The notes: generated by a model from the letters alone, not told the origin. Shown: positions 1 to 8,846, numbered from the stretch's first letter. The stretch: 33,543 nt of DNA from Bacillota bacterium (GCA_012521465.1 JAAYMI010000040.1:1-33543); one strand, 5' to 3'. A program made the numbers and translations.

Positions 1-110
1 CACCCTTCTGGCAGTGCCTTGACTGGACACAAGATCAGATCACCTTGGCCTTCCGGTAGGAGAACTGCGATCTCCCCATCCTCAATGCGGTCCAACACAA
101 CCGAAAGCAA
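1..110 (-). CDS. DUF3006 domain protein, 5' part only (runs off the window)
   Basis: On the minus strand a frame opens at a TTG codon (108-110) and stays open to the window edge, giving 36 residues. They include LDRIEDGEIAVLLPE and end in a PVKALPEG-like stretch. This is the pattern of the small DUF3006 family, whose members are short (about 70-90 residues), of unknown function, and often encoded beside ComEC-like metallo-beta-lactamase-fold proteins, as here. A GGGGAG sequence overlapping the end of the upstream gene lies 7 bases before the TTG, so the two genes look translationally coupled. The C-terminus is outside the window. The family call rests on a short stretch but a characteristic one. 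Confidence 0.75.
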   Translation of the reverse strand, partial: MLSVVLDRIEDGEIAVLLPEGQGDLILCPVKALPEG

Positions 111-114
111 TGTA

Positions 115-1158
115 TCACTCCCCAACGAAAGCTATCCCTTGGGTCTTGATTCGCTCCAAAGTAGCGCGCCCGATGCCCCTCACCCGCAGTAGGTCATCAA
201 GGGAACTGAAGGGGCGCAGACGCAAAATCTCCCCAGCGAGTTTCTTCCCGATCTGCGCTATCTTGATCAGCTGTTCATAGGGCGCCCGATTGATCTCAAT
301 CTGCCCAAAAGCGCCCCCATAGAGCTCCGGTTCCCGCTCGGTGGTAATCCAGTAGTTGGAGCCGTCCGATTCCACCGTGATTGTACCATAGGCGTCCGTG
401 CCGTATAAAGTAATGCCCTGTCGAAGAATGCGTTCGACAACTTCGATGTGTGGATGCCCATACGGGCTGCAGATCGCAGCTGAGTAGATGGCAGCGTCCG
501 GATTGACAGCGTCTAAAAAGGCGCCATCGGTGGATGTCCGGGAGCCGTGGTGCCCCAACTGCAGGATTTGAGCCTGAAGATTGTGCCCCCTCGCCAGAAT
601 CTGCCGTTCGGTAACAGCTTCAATATCACCTGTGAGCAGCACGGCAAAATCTCCGAATGCAGCCCGCACAGCCAGGCATGACTCGTGAACATCATCAGTC
701 AGTTCAGCGGGATTGAGGATCTCCAGGGTCAGACTGCCCATCTGGATCACCTCCCCAGCGTGAGGTTCATAGTAGCCAGCATCTGACGCCAAGATGGCAT
801 CGAGCGCATCCTCAAACACAGGCGTGGGGTGCTCATAACCGCTCATCCATACTTCCTTTACGGGAATCGCCGCCAATACATCTTTCAGCTGCCCCATGTG
901 ATCGGCGTGAGGATGTGTTATGATAACCACATCAATCTGCTCCACGCCGGCCCGTTGGAGCAGAGGAACTACATCATAGCGGTCCACGTCTCCAGCGTCC
1001 ACTAATACAGTAAAGTCAGGTCCCTGCAAAAGCACAGCCTCGGCTTGGCCCACATAGAAGAAATGGGCCGTCATGTGCTGCTCTGACGCAGCACTCCCAG
1101 AAACGCAGATGGCCAGTATAATCCCAAAAAGCACCGCCAGCACTTTCCCCCGGCCCAT
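115..1158 (-). CDS. Secreted ComEC-like metallo-beta-lactamase-fold hydrolase with ComEA-like helix-hairpin-helix tail
   Basis: A 347-residue protein. Residues 1-25 look like a signal peptide (basic start, hydrophobic core, AxA-like end). Residues about 30-275 form a metallo-beta-lactamase fold of the ComEC/Rec2 type: the metal motif HPHADH is at 82-87, followed by LLTGD and LGHHGS. From about residue 283 there is a ComEA-like tandem helix-hairpin-helix (IEINRAPYEQLIKIAQIGKK, later VRGIGRATLERI), which in known proteins binds DNA backbone. Unlike full ComEC it has no membrane channel. Family knowledge suggests an extracellular nuclease or phosphodiesterase acting on DNA; that is inference. 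The start is supported by GGAGG five bases upstream. It lies 34 bases behind the penicillin-binding protein gene and overlaps the ribosome binding site of the DUF3006 gene, so the three are probably co-transcribed. Confidence 0.88.
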   Translation of the reverse strand: MGRGKVLAVLFGIILAICVSGSAASEQHMTAHFFYVGQAEAVLLQGPDFTVLVDAGDVDRYDVVPLLQRAGVEQIDVVIITHPHADHMGQLKDVLAAIPVKEVWMSGYEHPTPVFEDALDAILASDAGYYEPHAGEVIQMGSLTLEILNPAELTDDVHESCLAVRAAFGDFAVLLTGDIEAVTERQILARGHNLQAQILQLGHHGSRTSTDGAFLDAVNPDAAIYSAAICSPYGHPHIEVVERILRQGITLYGTDAYGTITVESDGSNYWITTEREPELYGGAFGQIEINRAPYEQLIKIAQIGKKLAGEILRLRPFSSLDDLLRVRGIGRATLERIKTQGIAFVGE

Positions 1159-1192
1159 AGGTTCCTCCCCCTTTCCCTCGCACGCGAGAAGC

Positions 1193-3166
1193 CTACAGCT
1201 GGCTTATCCTAGTGAACAGCTCTCTGGCCAACGGAGCTGCAGTTCTTCCACCAACCCCACCATTCTCGACCAAAACGGCAAAGGCCAAGTCCCGTCCGGC
1301 AAGATCAAACACCAGGCCGCCAAACCAGGCATGGGTCGGCCCGGAGGTCTCCGCGGTCCCCGTCTTACCAATGATATTTAGGCCTTCCACTTGCGCAGCG
1401 GTGCCAGTCCCTTCCTGCACTACCCGCGCCATGATGGTGCGCATTTCGGCGGCTGTGTCAGGGGTAAGGACCTCAAACATACGGGGCTCTACTCCTTCAC
1501 CGCGAGGCTTGAGCACAATCTCCGGCACGAGACCATCGCCAGCAAAGGCCGTAAACAGCTGCGCTACATGCAGAGGTGTTAAGAGCACTCTATCCTGACC
1601 AATGGCACTCCAGGCAAGGGCAACCCGACTGCGGGCTGGATCACCAATCTGCCCCGCTCTCACACTCACGCCAAGATCCCAACCAGTGTCCAGCTCCCAG
1701 CGGGAGAAGTATTCCTGCAGGAGCTGCGCCCCAAGATCCAGCCCAACCTGGGCCATGGTGGTGTTGATGGAATGAATCACGGCATCTGGAAAGACGTGCA
1801 GCCCAAAGGTCTGTCCCTCAAAGTTACGCACAATGTTGCCTTCCACCCGCAGTTCACCTCTGTCGTTGAACTGGCTGGCTATTGTGTGCACCCCTTGATC
1901 CAGCGCTGCCGCAGCCGTGAGCACCTTGAAGATGGAACCGGGTGGGTACAAACCCTGGAAAGCCCTGTTAAACAGCGGCTGGGCAGGATCACTGCTTAGA
2001 GCTGACCAGCGCTGGGAACTGATCCCCATAGCAAATTCCGTAGGGTCATAGCTGGGCGATGAAGCAGCGGCCAAGATCTCGCCGGTGTTGGCATCAAGCA
2101 CTACGATGGCACCAGCGTAATCTCCCAGCACTGCTGCGGCTGTTTCCTGAAACGCGGCATCTATGGTGAGGTAGATGTCTTCACCGTGCCTAAGGGGCCT
2201 CTCCGCCAGCAGCACCTCTTCACCATCAGCGGGCAGGATAAAGAACTTCAGCCCCGGACGGCCTCGGAGTTGATCATCAAAGGCCACTTCCAGGCCTGCC
2301 CTACCCACAATCTCACCAGCGGTGTATTCCCGTTCCGGGAAACTGCTGATCATGTTTGCTGTCACTTCGCCGATGTACCCCGTGAGGTGTCCGGCAGCCG
2401 GTCCTAGGGGGTATGCCCGGGACTCTTCCCGACGAAAGAAGATGCCTGGAACTGGTCGGAGAATGGGGTCGAGACGGGCGTATTCTTCCTCGGAGACAGT
2501 AATAATGGGAACGAACCAATGCCCCTGCACACCTGGCGCCTCGTACTGCCGCCGCACATATTCAGGGTCCAAACCGAGCTGTTCCTCCAAAACCTGATGG
2601 AGCAGGTCCGGTTCGGAAATACGGTTGGGCTGCACCCCAATCTTCACCACGGTTCCGTATCCCGCGAGCGGACGGCCGTTCCGGTCAAAGATGCTGCCTC
2701 GAGTCGGCTGCTGCCGCTCCCTGCGGTAATTGGCCGCCAGTCCGTATTCTGGGAAAGGCAGGTCATTCGCCCAATCTACCTTCCAGGCAAACAGCCCGCT
2801 GCGTCGCAGCTTTAAGTTCGACTCCACCTCAAGCGGTTCAAAGAGGCGCGAGGTGTAGCGCAGCCGGTAGCTGTATTCCGCGACACGCCAGGACTGGGAA
2901 ATCGGTTTCAACTCCACCCGTTCAATCTCTTCCAGCTCGTATGCCTCAGCAAAGCGGTTGAACCCCTCTTCGAGCTCGCTCCCAGCAGGGTGGGGCTCGT
3001 CCGCTGAAAAGTGCTGCTCAATCCCGGCAAATTCACGGTTGACTATCCTTTTGAGGTAGTCTTCAGCCGCGGACATGGGGCTTGGCGCAGCGTAGTACAC
3101 GATGGCAAATGCTCCTCCTACCACCAGTACCAAAGCCACAGCTGCTATTACTGCTGTACGCATCAT
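1193..3166 (-). CDS. Class B penicillin-binding protein with MecA-type N-terminal domain (transpeptidase)
   Basis: A peptidoglycan D,D-transpeptidase of about 657 residues, anchored by one N-terminal membrane helix (residues about 4-26) with its catalytic part outside the membrane. Order: NTF2-like MecA_N domain (about 30-140), dimerisation domain starting near RGSIFDRNGRPLAGYG, then the transpeptidase domain. The catalytic triads are present: S411-IF-K414 in PPGSIFK, S466-I-N468, and K601-TG in IIGKTGTAE. This architecture is that of Gram-positive PBP3/PBP2a-like enzymes; low beta-lactam affinity is known for some members but cannot be read here. The frame could be extended upstream to 3316, but AAGGAGAGG sits just before the ATG at 3164-3166 and the transmembrane segment begins right there, so the shorter start is preferred. 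That leaves 134 bases to trkH. Confidence 0.93.
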   Translation of the reverse strand: MMRTAVIAAVALVLVVGGAFAIVYYAAPSPMSAAEDYLKRIVNREFAGIEQHFSADEPHPAGSELEEGFNRFAEAYELEEIERVELKPISQSWRVAEYSYRLRYTSRLFEPLEVESNLKLRRSGLFAWKVDWANDLPFPEYGLAANYRRERQQPTRGSIFDRNGRPLAGYGTVVKIGVQPNRISEPDLLHQVLEEQLGLDPEYVRRQYEAPGVQGHWFVPIITVSEEEYARLDPILRPVPGIFFRREESRAYPLGPAAGHLTGYIGEVTANMISSFPEREYTAGEIVGRAGLEVAFDDQLRGRPGLKFFILPADGEEVLLAERPLRHGEDIYLTIDAAFQETAAAVLGDYAGAIVVLDANTGEILAAASSPSYDPTEFAMGISSQRWSALSSDPAQPLFNRAFQGLYPPGSIFKVLTAAAALDQGVHTIASQFNDRGELRVEGNIVRNFEGQTFGLHVFPDAVIHSINTTMAQVGLDLGAQLLQEYFSRWELDTGWDLGVSVRAGQIGDPARSRVALAWSAIGQDRVLLTPLHVAQLFTAFAGDGLVPEIVLKPRGEGVEPRMFEVLTPDTAAEMRTIMARVVQEGTGTAAQVEGLNIIGKTGTAETSGPTHAWFGGLVFDLAGRDLAFAVLVENGGVGGRTAAPLARELFTRISQL

Positions 3167-3300
3167 AAACCTCTCCTTCGGTTTTCCCATAGGATTGATC
3201 TTGTTCCTAGTTTTCCCAATTTCGGGAAAATCTCTCAGCTTTCTCAGAACAGAATGGATCTCTACTACATTCATTCTGCATACGTACAGCAAACCTGACG

Positions 3301-4746
3301 CTATGCCTGCCGCCAAAATCCTGGAGTGAAGATTACCAGTACAGTAAACATCTCGAGGCGCCCCACCAACATGAGCACCGTTAAGAGAAGTTTCACAGGC
3401 CCGCTGAAGAAACTGAAGCTATTTCCTGGACCCACGAGCCCAAAGCCCACACCCACGTTTCCTAAAGTAGCTGCTGCGGCACTCGCGGAAGTAAACAAGT
3501 CAGTGCCTGCTAGAGCTACCAGTAACGTGCCAGCTACAAACAGCCCAAGATACAAGAAGACAAAACTTGCGATGCTCGCGACTGTTTCCTGAGGTACTAC
3601 CCGTCCATTGATGGTTACAGGAACAAGGGCCTGCGAATGGAGCATGCGCCGCACTTCTCGGCCGACTAACTTCGCCGCAACCATCAAACGAATAACCTTA
3701 ATTCCCCCAGCTGTCGAACCGGCGCTTCCACCTACGAATAACAGCATAAACAGCACGGCCTTGCTGAATTCAGGCCACTGGCTGTAGTCGGCGGTGGAAT
3801 ACCCTGTCGTAGTAATGATTGAGCTGACTTGAAAAAGGGCGTGCTTGGCAGCGTCGCCCCACCCATATTGCAGTGAACGAACTAGGTTCATAGTAACCAG
3901 GGCGGCACTCAGCACAGTAATTCCGAGGTAAACCTTAAGTTCCGAATTGCTCCCTAGGGAACTCCAGCGCCTGCGCCAGAGCTCATAATATAGGGAGAAG
4001 TTCACTCCGGCCAAAATCATTAACACAGCTAGCGCCCAAGGCACCGCGCTTCCGCCGACACTGCCCATGGGAGTGCTGTAAGGGGTGAAGCCGCCTGTGC
4101 CAACCGCACCAAAGCCGAGGAGAACGGCGTCAAAAAGAGGAACACCTGCGCAAACGAGGGCCAATACCGCCAGAACAGTGAGCCCTAAATAGACGGTGTA
4201 CAGGAGCTGTGCTGTGTTGGCCAGGCGCGGCACAAGCTTGTCCGCGCTCGGACCGGGAGCTTCTGCCTTATAGATCTGCATGCCCCCCACCCCGATTGCC
4301 GGAAGGAGAGCCAGCGTAAATACTAGGATGCCCATTCCACCCAACCAATGAGAGAAGGACCGCCAAAAGAGAATACCCCTCGGCAGCGCTTCCGGATCGT
4401 TAATGATCGTCGCTCCGGTTGTGGTCAGCCCAGAAGTGCATTCAAACAAGGCATCGATAAACGTAGGTACAGCCCGTGCAAAGAAGAACGGCAGCGCACC
4501 AAACACTGCCGCAGCTGCCCAACCCAGTGTCACGATGAGCAGCCCTTCCCGGGCTTTGATCGTATCAGAGCCGGGCTTAATTCGGGTCAATACAAGGCCA
4601 GCCGCCGCCGTAATCACTATTGACCAAGCAAAAGCTGATGCGGCAGTCTCGCCATACACCACAGAAACGAGCAGCGGTACTGCGAGAATAAGGGCCTCAA
4701 TCAGCAGAAGGGTTCCCAGAATCCTTCCTACCATGCCAAAGTTCAC
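3301..4746 (-). CDS. trkH: TrkH-type potassium uptake channel subunit
   Basis: A 481-residue polytopic membrane protein of the TrkH/KtrB superfamily. The four pore-loop selectivity segments can be picked out in order: TSGLTTTGAT, GAVGTGGFTP, SSIITTTGYS and TLGNVGVGFG, each placing a glycine in the K+ filter. It forms the membrane channel that works with the NAD/ATP-binding TrkA subunit encoded just upstream. It starts with GTG (4744-4746) preceded by GGGAGG at 8 bases; the next in-frame ATG is 12 bases further and too far from that site. The first 50 bases overlap the end of trkA in a different frame, which implies translational coupling and a fixed subunit ratio. Length and motif content are normal for the family. 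Confidence 0.94.
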   Translation of the reverse strand: MNFGMVGRILGTLLLIEALILAVPLLVSVVYGETAASAFAWSIVITAAAGLVLTRIKPGSDTIKAREGLLIVTLGWAAAAVFGALPFFFARAVPTFIDALFECTSGLTTTGATIINDPEALPRGILFWRSFSHWLGGMGILVFTLALLPAIGVGGMQIYKAEAPGPSADKLVPRLANTAQLLYTVYLGLTVLAVLALVCAGVPLFDAVLLGFGAVGTGGFTPYSTPMGSVGGSAVPWALAVLMILAGVNFSLYYELWRRRWSSLGSNSELKVYLGITVLSAALVTMNLVRSLQYGWGDAAKHALFQVSSIITTTGYSTADYSQWPEFSKAVLFMLLFVGGSAGSTAGGIKVIRLMVAAKLVGREVRRMLHSQALVPVTINGRVVPQETVASIASFVFLYLGLFVAGTLLVALAGTDLFTSASAAAATLGNVGVGFGLVGPGNSFSFFSGPVKLLLTVLMLVGRLEMFTVLVIFTPGFWRQA

Positions 4747-6103
4747 GCAGAAAACCTCCCCTCGGCCGGTAGAACAGTCTCTCCAGTTGATTGACTAAAG
4801 CTGCGAGGCAGAAAACAACTACCCGGTCCCCGGGCCGGATCACAGAATCGCCTCGCGGGATAGTGACTTGGCTCCCCCGCACTATGGCTCCAACGATCAT
4901 ACCTTGGGGCAGGTTGAGGTCAGCGAGAGTCACCCCCACCACCTGGGATGCTTCTGTGACAATGATCTCCACTACTTCTGCTTGTCCGCCGAACAGCAGT
5001 GAGAGAGATGCGATCTGACCACCTTGAATAAACCTAATGATGGCTGCAGCAGAAATGAGCACTGGATTCACCGCACGATCGATTCCCAGCTGCTCGATAA
5101 GGGAAATGAAGTTGGAACGGCTCACCTTGGCCACTACGCGGCCGATCCCGCGCTGCTTACCCAAGAGGGCAAGAAGAAGGTTCTCCTCATCGAGCCCTGT
5201 GAGAGTCACGAGCGCATCCATTTGGGAGAGGTTTTCCTCTTCAAGGAGATCATGGTCGCTGCCGTCACCGTGAATTACCAGCACATTTCGAAGATTCTCG
5301 GCCAGGTAGGCACACCTTGCCTCGTCCTGTTCAATGATTTTTACAGCCGCACCCAGCTCCTGAAGGTGGCGGGCAAGGTAGAAGCCAGCATTTCCGCCGC
5401 CCAGGATCATCACATTGCGCGGCAGCAGCCTTTGGGGCCAAGGTTCCCCATCCCCAGCAAAAGCTTTGAGATCTGGTGTTTTGCCGATGAGATAGAGCAC
5501 ATCTTTACCCGCCAGCTGGGTGCTGCCGTGGGGAATGATAATTTCTCCATCTCGGGAGACAGCGACCACTAATAGACCGTGGAAAACATCGAGTTCGCAC
5601 AGCATCCGCCCAGCCAATTCGGGTCTAAGGGACACGGAGTATTCCACGAGTCCGACTCTACCTTGGGCAAACTGCTCAACATGGATCGCACCTCCCTGTA
5701 CGAGGTACCGGCCGATCTCTTTCGCCACTTCTTGATCGGGATTGATGATAAAATCGATGCCAAAACGGCGGCTGAAGAAGTCGATCTGCTTGGCATACGC
5801 CGGATCGCGCACCCGTGCTGCAGCCCGGGCACAGCCGAGTTCTTTAGCCATCTGGCAGATAAGGATGTTAGTTTCATCACTATCCGTCACTGCGAGGACA
5901 ATACTCGTGCGTTCCATGTTAAACTGTTCTAAGATCTGCAGCTGAGCAGCATTCCCCTTGGCAGTCAAGACGTCTAGATTATTGTTCACCCGCTGTAAAG
6001 CCTGGTCATCGGTATCGACAACGGTGATGTCATGACCGTTGCGGGATAGAGCTTCAGCTACTTTATATCCAAGTTTACCAGCGCCTGCAATGAAAATGCG
6101 CAT
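4697..6103 (-). CDS. trkA: TrkA, cytoplasmic NAD-binding regulatory subunit of K+ uptake (tandem RCK)
   Basis: A 468-residue cytoplasmic protein made of two RCK units. The first Rossmann fold starts at residue 3 (IFIAGAGKLGYKVAEAL, motif G7-A-G9-K-L-G12) and the second near residue 230 (MILGGGNAGFYLARHL). Each is followed by a TrkA_C domain; the last contains VVGVTLADLNLPQG. Tandem RCK proteins gate TrkH channels in response to NAD(H) or nucleotides. The frame is open upstream to 6199, but the family begins directly at the Rossmann strand and AAGGGG lies 7 bases before the ATG at 6101-6103, so that start is used. It is the first gene of the trkA-trkH pair and is divergent from the phosphate-transporter-family gene across a 169-base intergenic region. 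Confidence 0.94.
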   Translation of the reverse strand: MRIFIAGAGKLGYKVAEALSRNGHDITVVDTDDQALQRVNNNLDVLTAKGNAAQLQILEQFNMERTSIVLAVTDSDETNILICQMAKELGCARAAARVRDPAYAKQIDFFSRRFGIDFIINPDQEVAKEIGRYLVQGGAIHVEQFAQGRVGLVEYSVSLRPELAGRMLCELDVFHGLLVVAVSRDGEIIIPHGSTQLAGKDVLYLIGKTPDLKAFAGDGEPWPQRLLPRNVMILGGGNAGFYLARHLQELGAAVKIIEQDEARCAYLAENLRNVLVIHGDGSDHDLLEEENLSQMDALVTLTGLDEENLLLALLGKQRGIGRVVAKVSRSNFISLIEQLGIDRAVNPVLISAAAIIRFIQGGQIASLSLLFGGQAEVVEIIVTEASQVVGVTLADLNLPQGMIVGAIVRGSQVTIPRGDSVIRPGDRVVVFCLAALVNQLERLFYRPRGGFLRELWHGRKDSGNPSAD

Positions 6104-6192
6104 CAAATCACCCCTTGTAACGCTGTCCGGGCGTTTACAACCAGAATACCACCTTGGCTTGGCCGAGTTCCACGCTTCACGGCGGATTCTCT

Positions 6193-6221
6193 TTGACAAC
6201 GTCGAACAAAAATGTTACCAT
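6193..6221 (+). promoter_or_regulatory. Candidate housekeeping promoter for the Na/Pi cotransporter-family gene
   Basis: TTGACA at 6193-6198, a 17-base spacer and TACCAT at 6216-6221. The -35 is perfect and the -10 is a 4/6 match. It points at the gene starting at 6273 and leaves a leader of about 45 bases. No equally good promoter is visible for trkA on the other strand. Confidence 0.55.
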
Positions 6222-6272
6222 AACGTAAACTGTAATGACAGATGGTGCGTTGGGCTAAAGGAGGACATTGGT

Positions 6273-7955
6273 GTGTTCCAGTACATTTTTGGAGTCGCGG
6301 GCGGATTAGCGATCTTCCTCTACGGAATGAGCCTTTCCAGCACCGGGCTGCAGAAGGTGTCCGGTTCTGCTCTAAAATCTATCATTCATAAACTGACAAC
6401 AAATCCCGTATTCGGCATGTTGGTCGGAGTCTTGGCAACCTTTCTAATCCAAAGCAGTACCGCCACCACGATCATTTTGGTGAGCCTAGTGGGGGCCAAT
6501 CTCATGACCCTTGCCCAGAGTATTGGTGTTATTCTCGGTGCCGATGTGGGTACAACTCTAACCGTACAGCTGATCGCATTTAAGATCACAAGCTACGCTC
6601 TGCTCTTTATCGCCCTGGGTTTTGCGTTGAGTTTTATCGCTAAGCGGCCGCGCATGAAATACCTCGGGCAGATCATTATGGGTTTTGGTTTTGTTTTCTA
6701 CGGTATTCATATCATGACTGCAACCGTGGAGCCGCTCCGGGAATATGAAGCTGTTCGGGAAATGCTCATCGCCTTCGGGCGCAATCCCTTCCTGGGTTTA
6801 GTTGTGGCCGCGCTCTTTACCGTGATCACCAACTCCAGTGCTGCCACCATCGGACTAGTGTTCTCCTTGGCACTCCAGGGCTTGGTTCCCCTTGAGGCAG
6901 CCATTCCGTTAATTCTAGGGGCCAATGTTGGCACCTGCAGCACCGCGCTCTTGGCAACCATCGGTGCTCCCACCGATGCCAAGCGGGTCGGAGTAGCCCA
7001 CGTGTTGTTCAAGCTGCTCGGCGTGATCCTGATCATTCCGTTTATCGGTCCCTTCGCCGAATTGGTGAGACTTACCTCGACCGATGCTGCCCGCCAAATC
7101 GCCAACGCACACACCTTGTTTAATGTGGGCATTGCTGTGGTATTCCTCCCCTTTGCCCGGCCCTTTGCGCAGCTCATAGAGCTTATCGTGCCGGAGCGTG
7201 CTGCGGGGATACCAGATGTGGAAGAGCCCCTCTATCTTGAGCGCCATTCCCTCAGCACTCCTGTCTTAGCGCTGGAACAGGTGCGGGCAGAAATCGTGCG
7301 GATCGCCAGGATTATCAATCAGATGACGGTGAACCTCAGCGAAATCTTGGTGGCGTACGACGAAGACCTGGCAACCCGCATCTGGCAGCTAGAGACCGGC
7401 GTTGATGCCCTCTACAGGCACGTGGTAGGCTTTTTAGCTGATATCGCCCAAAGCAACCTTACGGAAGAACAGTCCCACGAAAATGTGGTTTGGATCCAAG
7501 TCACCAACGATCTGGAACACATTGGCGACAGCATCATCCGCATGCTGCAGTCAGTTACCAAGAAACTTGAGCACCAGGTTGTGTTCTCCAATGAAGGACA
7601 GCACGAGCTGGAAGAGCTTTTCAGCCGTGTAGTTCATCTGAGCAAAGGACTGATTACAGCTTTTGAGTCTCCCAGCGAAGAAAACCTGGCAGCCCTGAGG
7701 GATGATGCCAACGATATTATCGCTATGGAACAGCAGATGCGAGTTTCCCATATTCGACGGCTCCACGCCCAGATCGCCGTATCCCGCGATACCAGTCCCA
7801 TCCATCTCGACCTCACAAACGCCATGCGCCGCATCGCCGACCACACACTGCTGATTGTGAAGAACATGTCGGGAGTCTCGGAAAAGCCGCCTGTGGAAGA
7901 AAGCTTGAATGCCATGCAAGAGACGGTAAACGCTACCGCTGGGCTGAGTGGGTAG
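6273..7955 (+). CDS. Na/Pi cotransporter family protein (NptA-like) with PhoU-like C-terminal domain
   Basis: A 560-residue inner-membrane protein. The N-terminal half holds the two inverted Na_Pi_cotrans repeats with their hallmark segments: FLIQSSTATTIILVSLVGAN (Q60SSTA) and VITNSSAATIGLVFSLALQG (N188SSAA), each followed by a LGANVGT-like turn. The C-terminal part (from about 350) is a charged helical PhoU-like domain. Family members move phosphate with Na+; in bacteria some instead affect other solutes, and the PhoU-like part probably regulates flux. The open frame reaches back to 6039, but AAAGGAGG ends 8 bases before the GTG at 6273, and the first transmembrane segment starts immediately after (MFQYIFGVAGGLAIFLYG). 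It is convergent with the next gene with only six bases between stops, and no terminator is visible there. Confidence 0.92.
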   Translation: MFQYIFGVAGGLAIFLYGMSLSSTGLQKVSGSALKSIIHKLTTNPVFGMLVGVLATFLIQSSTATTIILVSLVGANLMTLAQSIGVILGADVGTTLTVQLIAFKITSYALLFIALGFALSFIAKRPRMKYLGQIIMGFGFVFYGIHIMTATVEPLREYEAVREMLIAFGRNPFLGLVVAALFTVITNSSAATIGLVFSLALQGLVPLEAAIPLILGANVGTCSTALLATIGAPTDAKRVGVAHVLFKLLGVILIIPFIGPFAELVRLTSTDAARQIANAHTLFNVGIAVVFLPFARPFAQLIELIVPERAAGIPDVEEPLYLERHSLSTPVLALEQVRAEIVRIARIINQMTVNLSEILVAYDEDLATRIWQLETGVDALYRHVVGFLADIAQSNLTEEQSHENVVWIQVTNDLEHIGDSIIRMLQSVTKKLEHQVVFSNEGQHELEELFSRVVHLSKGLITAFESPSEENLAALRDDANDIIAMEQQMRVSHIRRLHAQIAVSRDTSPIHLDLTNAMRRIADHTLLIVKNMSGVSEKPPVEESLNAMQETVNATAGLSG

Positions 7956-7961
7956 CTTTGC

Positions 7962-8846
7962 TCACGTGTACTCCACCCTGCTGCACGAATCGCGCACGAT
8001 TAAGCTGACAGGCAGGATCTGTTCTCGGGAGGCACCACCCCCTGCAATGCCGTGCACGATGGTGTCAGCTGCCAATCTCCCCAAAAGCACCGTGTCCTGC
8101 CGCACAGTGGTGAGAGCGGGAGTTACGTGCCTACTGACCTCAATATCATCATACCCCACGATGGACATTTCATTGGGACAGGCGAGGCCCGCCTGCCTCA
8201 GGGCACTTAGGGCACCAACCGCGATAGCGTCACTCTGGCACACGACCGCGGTGGGCCTCTCCTTGCTCCTCAGGATGGTCTGCATGGCATAGTAACCAGA
8301 TTCCCGAGTAAAGTCATCACCGGCAACCCATTCTTTGCGGAAAGGCAGGCCGTAATCAGCTAGGCGCGTTCGAAAAGCTTCTGTACGACGGCGACAGGCA
8401 TAAGTGTTAGGCAAACCCTCAATCAGTCCTATTGCGCGATGGCCCAAAGCATAGAGATAATCCACAGCCTGGTGAATCCCCTGGCGGTGATCCCACGCGA
8501 GAAAATACCCATGGTCTTCTGGGTAACTACTACTGTCTTCGTCCAGAAATAGACAGGGCAGCTTTGACTCTGCCAGATTCCTGATCTCGGCGGAAGCCAG
8601 ATCCACTCCCATCAGTATGGCTCCATCTACTCCCCTGCGTGCACAGTGTTCTAGATAGTTTAGAGGATTTCTCAGCCAGGCCTCGGGGAACAAGACAAAA
8701 TCGCCGCCCAGTTCCGCCAGCCTTTTGCCTAACCCAAGTAAGATCTCGTGGGGAAAGGCATGATGCAGACCCCACATGGGATTGTAGTGCATGAAGATGC
8801 CCACCAGATAGGATGGCTTCCCGGAGAGACGTGCAGTTTGTTCCAC
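7962..8846 (-). CDS. LacI/GalR-type sugar-binding protein lacking the DNA-binding head
   Basis: A 294-residue protein that matches the effector-binding core of LacI/GalR regulators: an early YLVGIFM strand, HRAIGLIEGLPN, SDAIAVGALSALRQAG, and the family signature SIVGYDDIEVSRHVTPALTT followed by a TVRQD segment. The usual 60-residue N-terminal helix-turn-helix and hinge are absent. GGAGGG at 7-8 bases before the GTG (8844-8846) fixes the start. Even the upstream in-frame extension to 8957 (a low-complexity, Gly/Ser/Glu-rich stretch) has no helix-turn-helix. There is no signal peptide, so it is unlikely to be a periplasmic binding protein. It is divergent from a GH3 glycosidase, suggesting a xyloside- or glucoside-responsive role, perhaps through partnering with a full-length regulator. 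That role is inference. Confidence 0.85.
   Translation of the reverse strand: MEQTARLSGKPSYLVGIFMHYNPMWGLHHAFPHEILLGLGKRLAELGGDFVLFPEAWLRNPLNYLEHCARRGVDGAILMGVDLASAEIRNLAESKLPCLFLDEDSSSYPEDHGYFLAWDHRQGIHQAVDYLYALGHRAIGLIEGLPNTYACRRRTEAFRTRLADYGLPFRKEWVAGDDFTRESGYYAMQTILRSKERPTAVVCQSDAIAVGALSALRQAGLACPNEMSIVGYDDIEVSRHVTPALTTVRQDTVLLGRLAADTIVHGIAGGGASREQILPVSLIVRDSCSRVEYT

Noticed and set aside
3211-3230. Hairpin TTTTCCC / GGGAAAA between trkH and the penicillin-binding protein gene as a terminator
   Set aside because: The stem is A/T-rich at its base and is followed on the minus strand by CTAGGAACAAG, not a T run. It may be a weak structure, but termination is not supported.
3167-3316. In-frame N-terminal extension of the penicillin-binding protein, overlapping the end of trkH
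   Set aside because: AAGGAGAGG directly precedes the ATG at 3166, where the membrane anchor starts; the extension has no recognisable content.
5024-5572. 182-codon plus-strand frame opposite trkA
   Set aside because: Shadow of the conserved trkA coding sequence, with no recognisable protein features.
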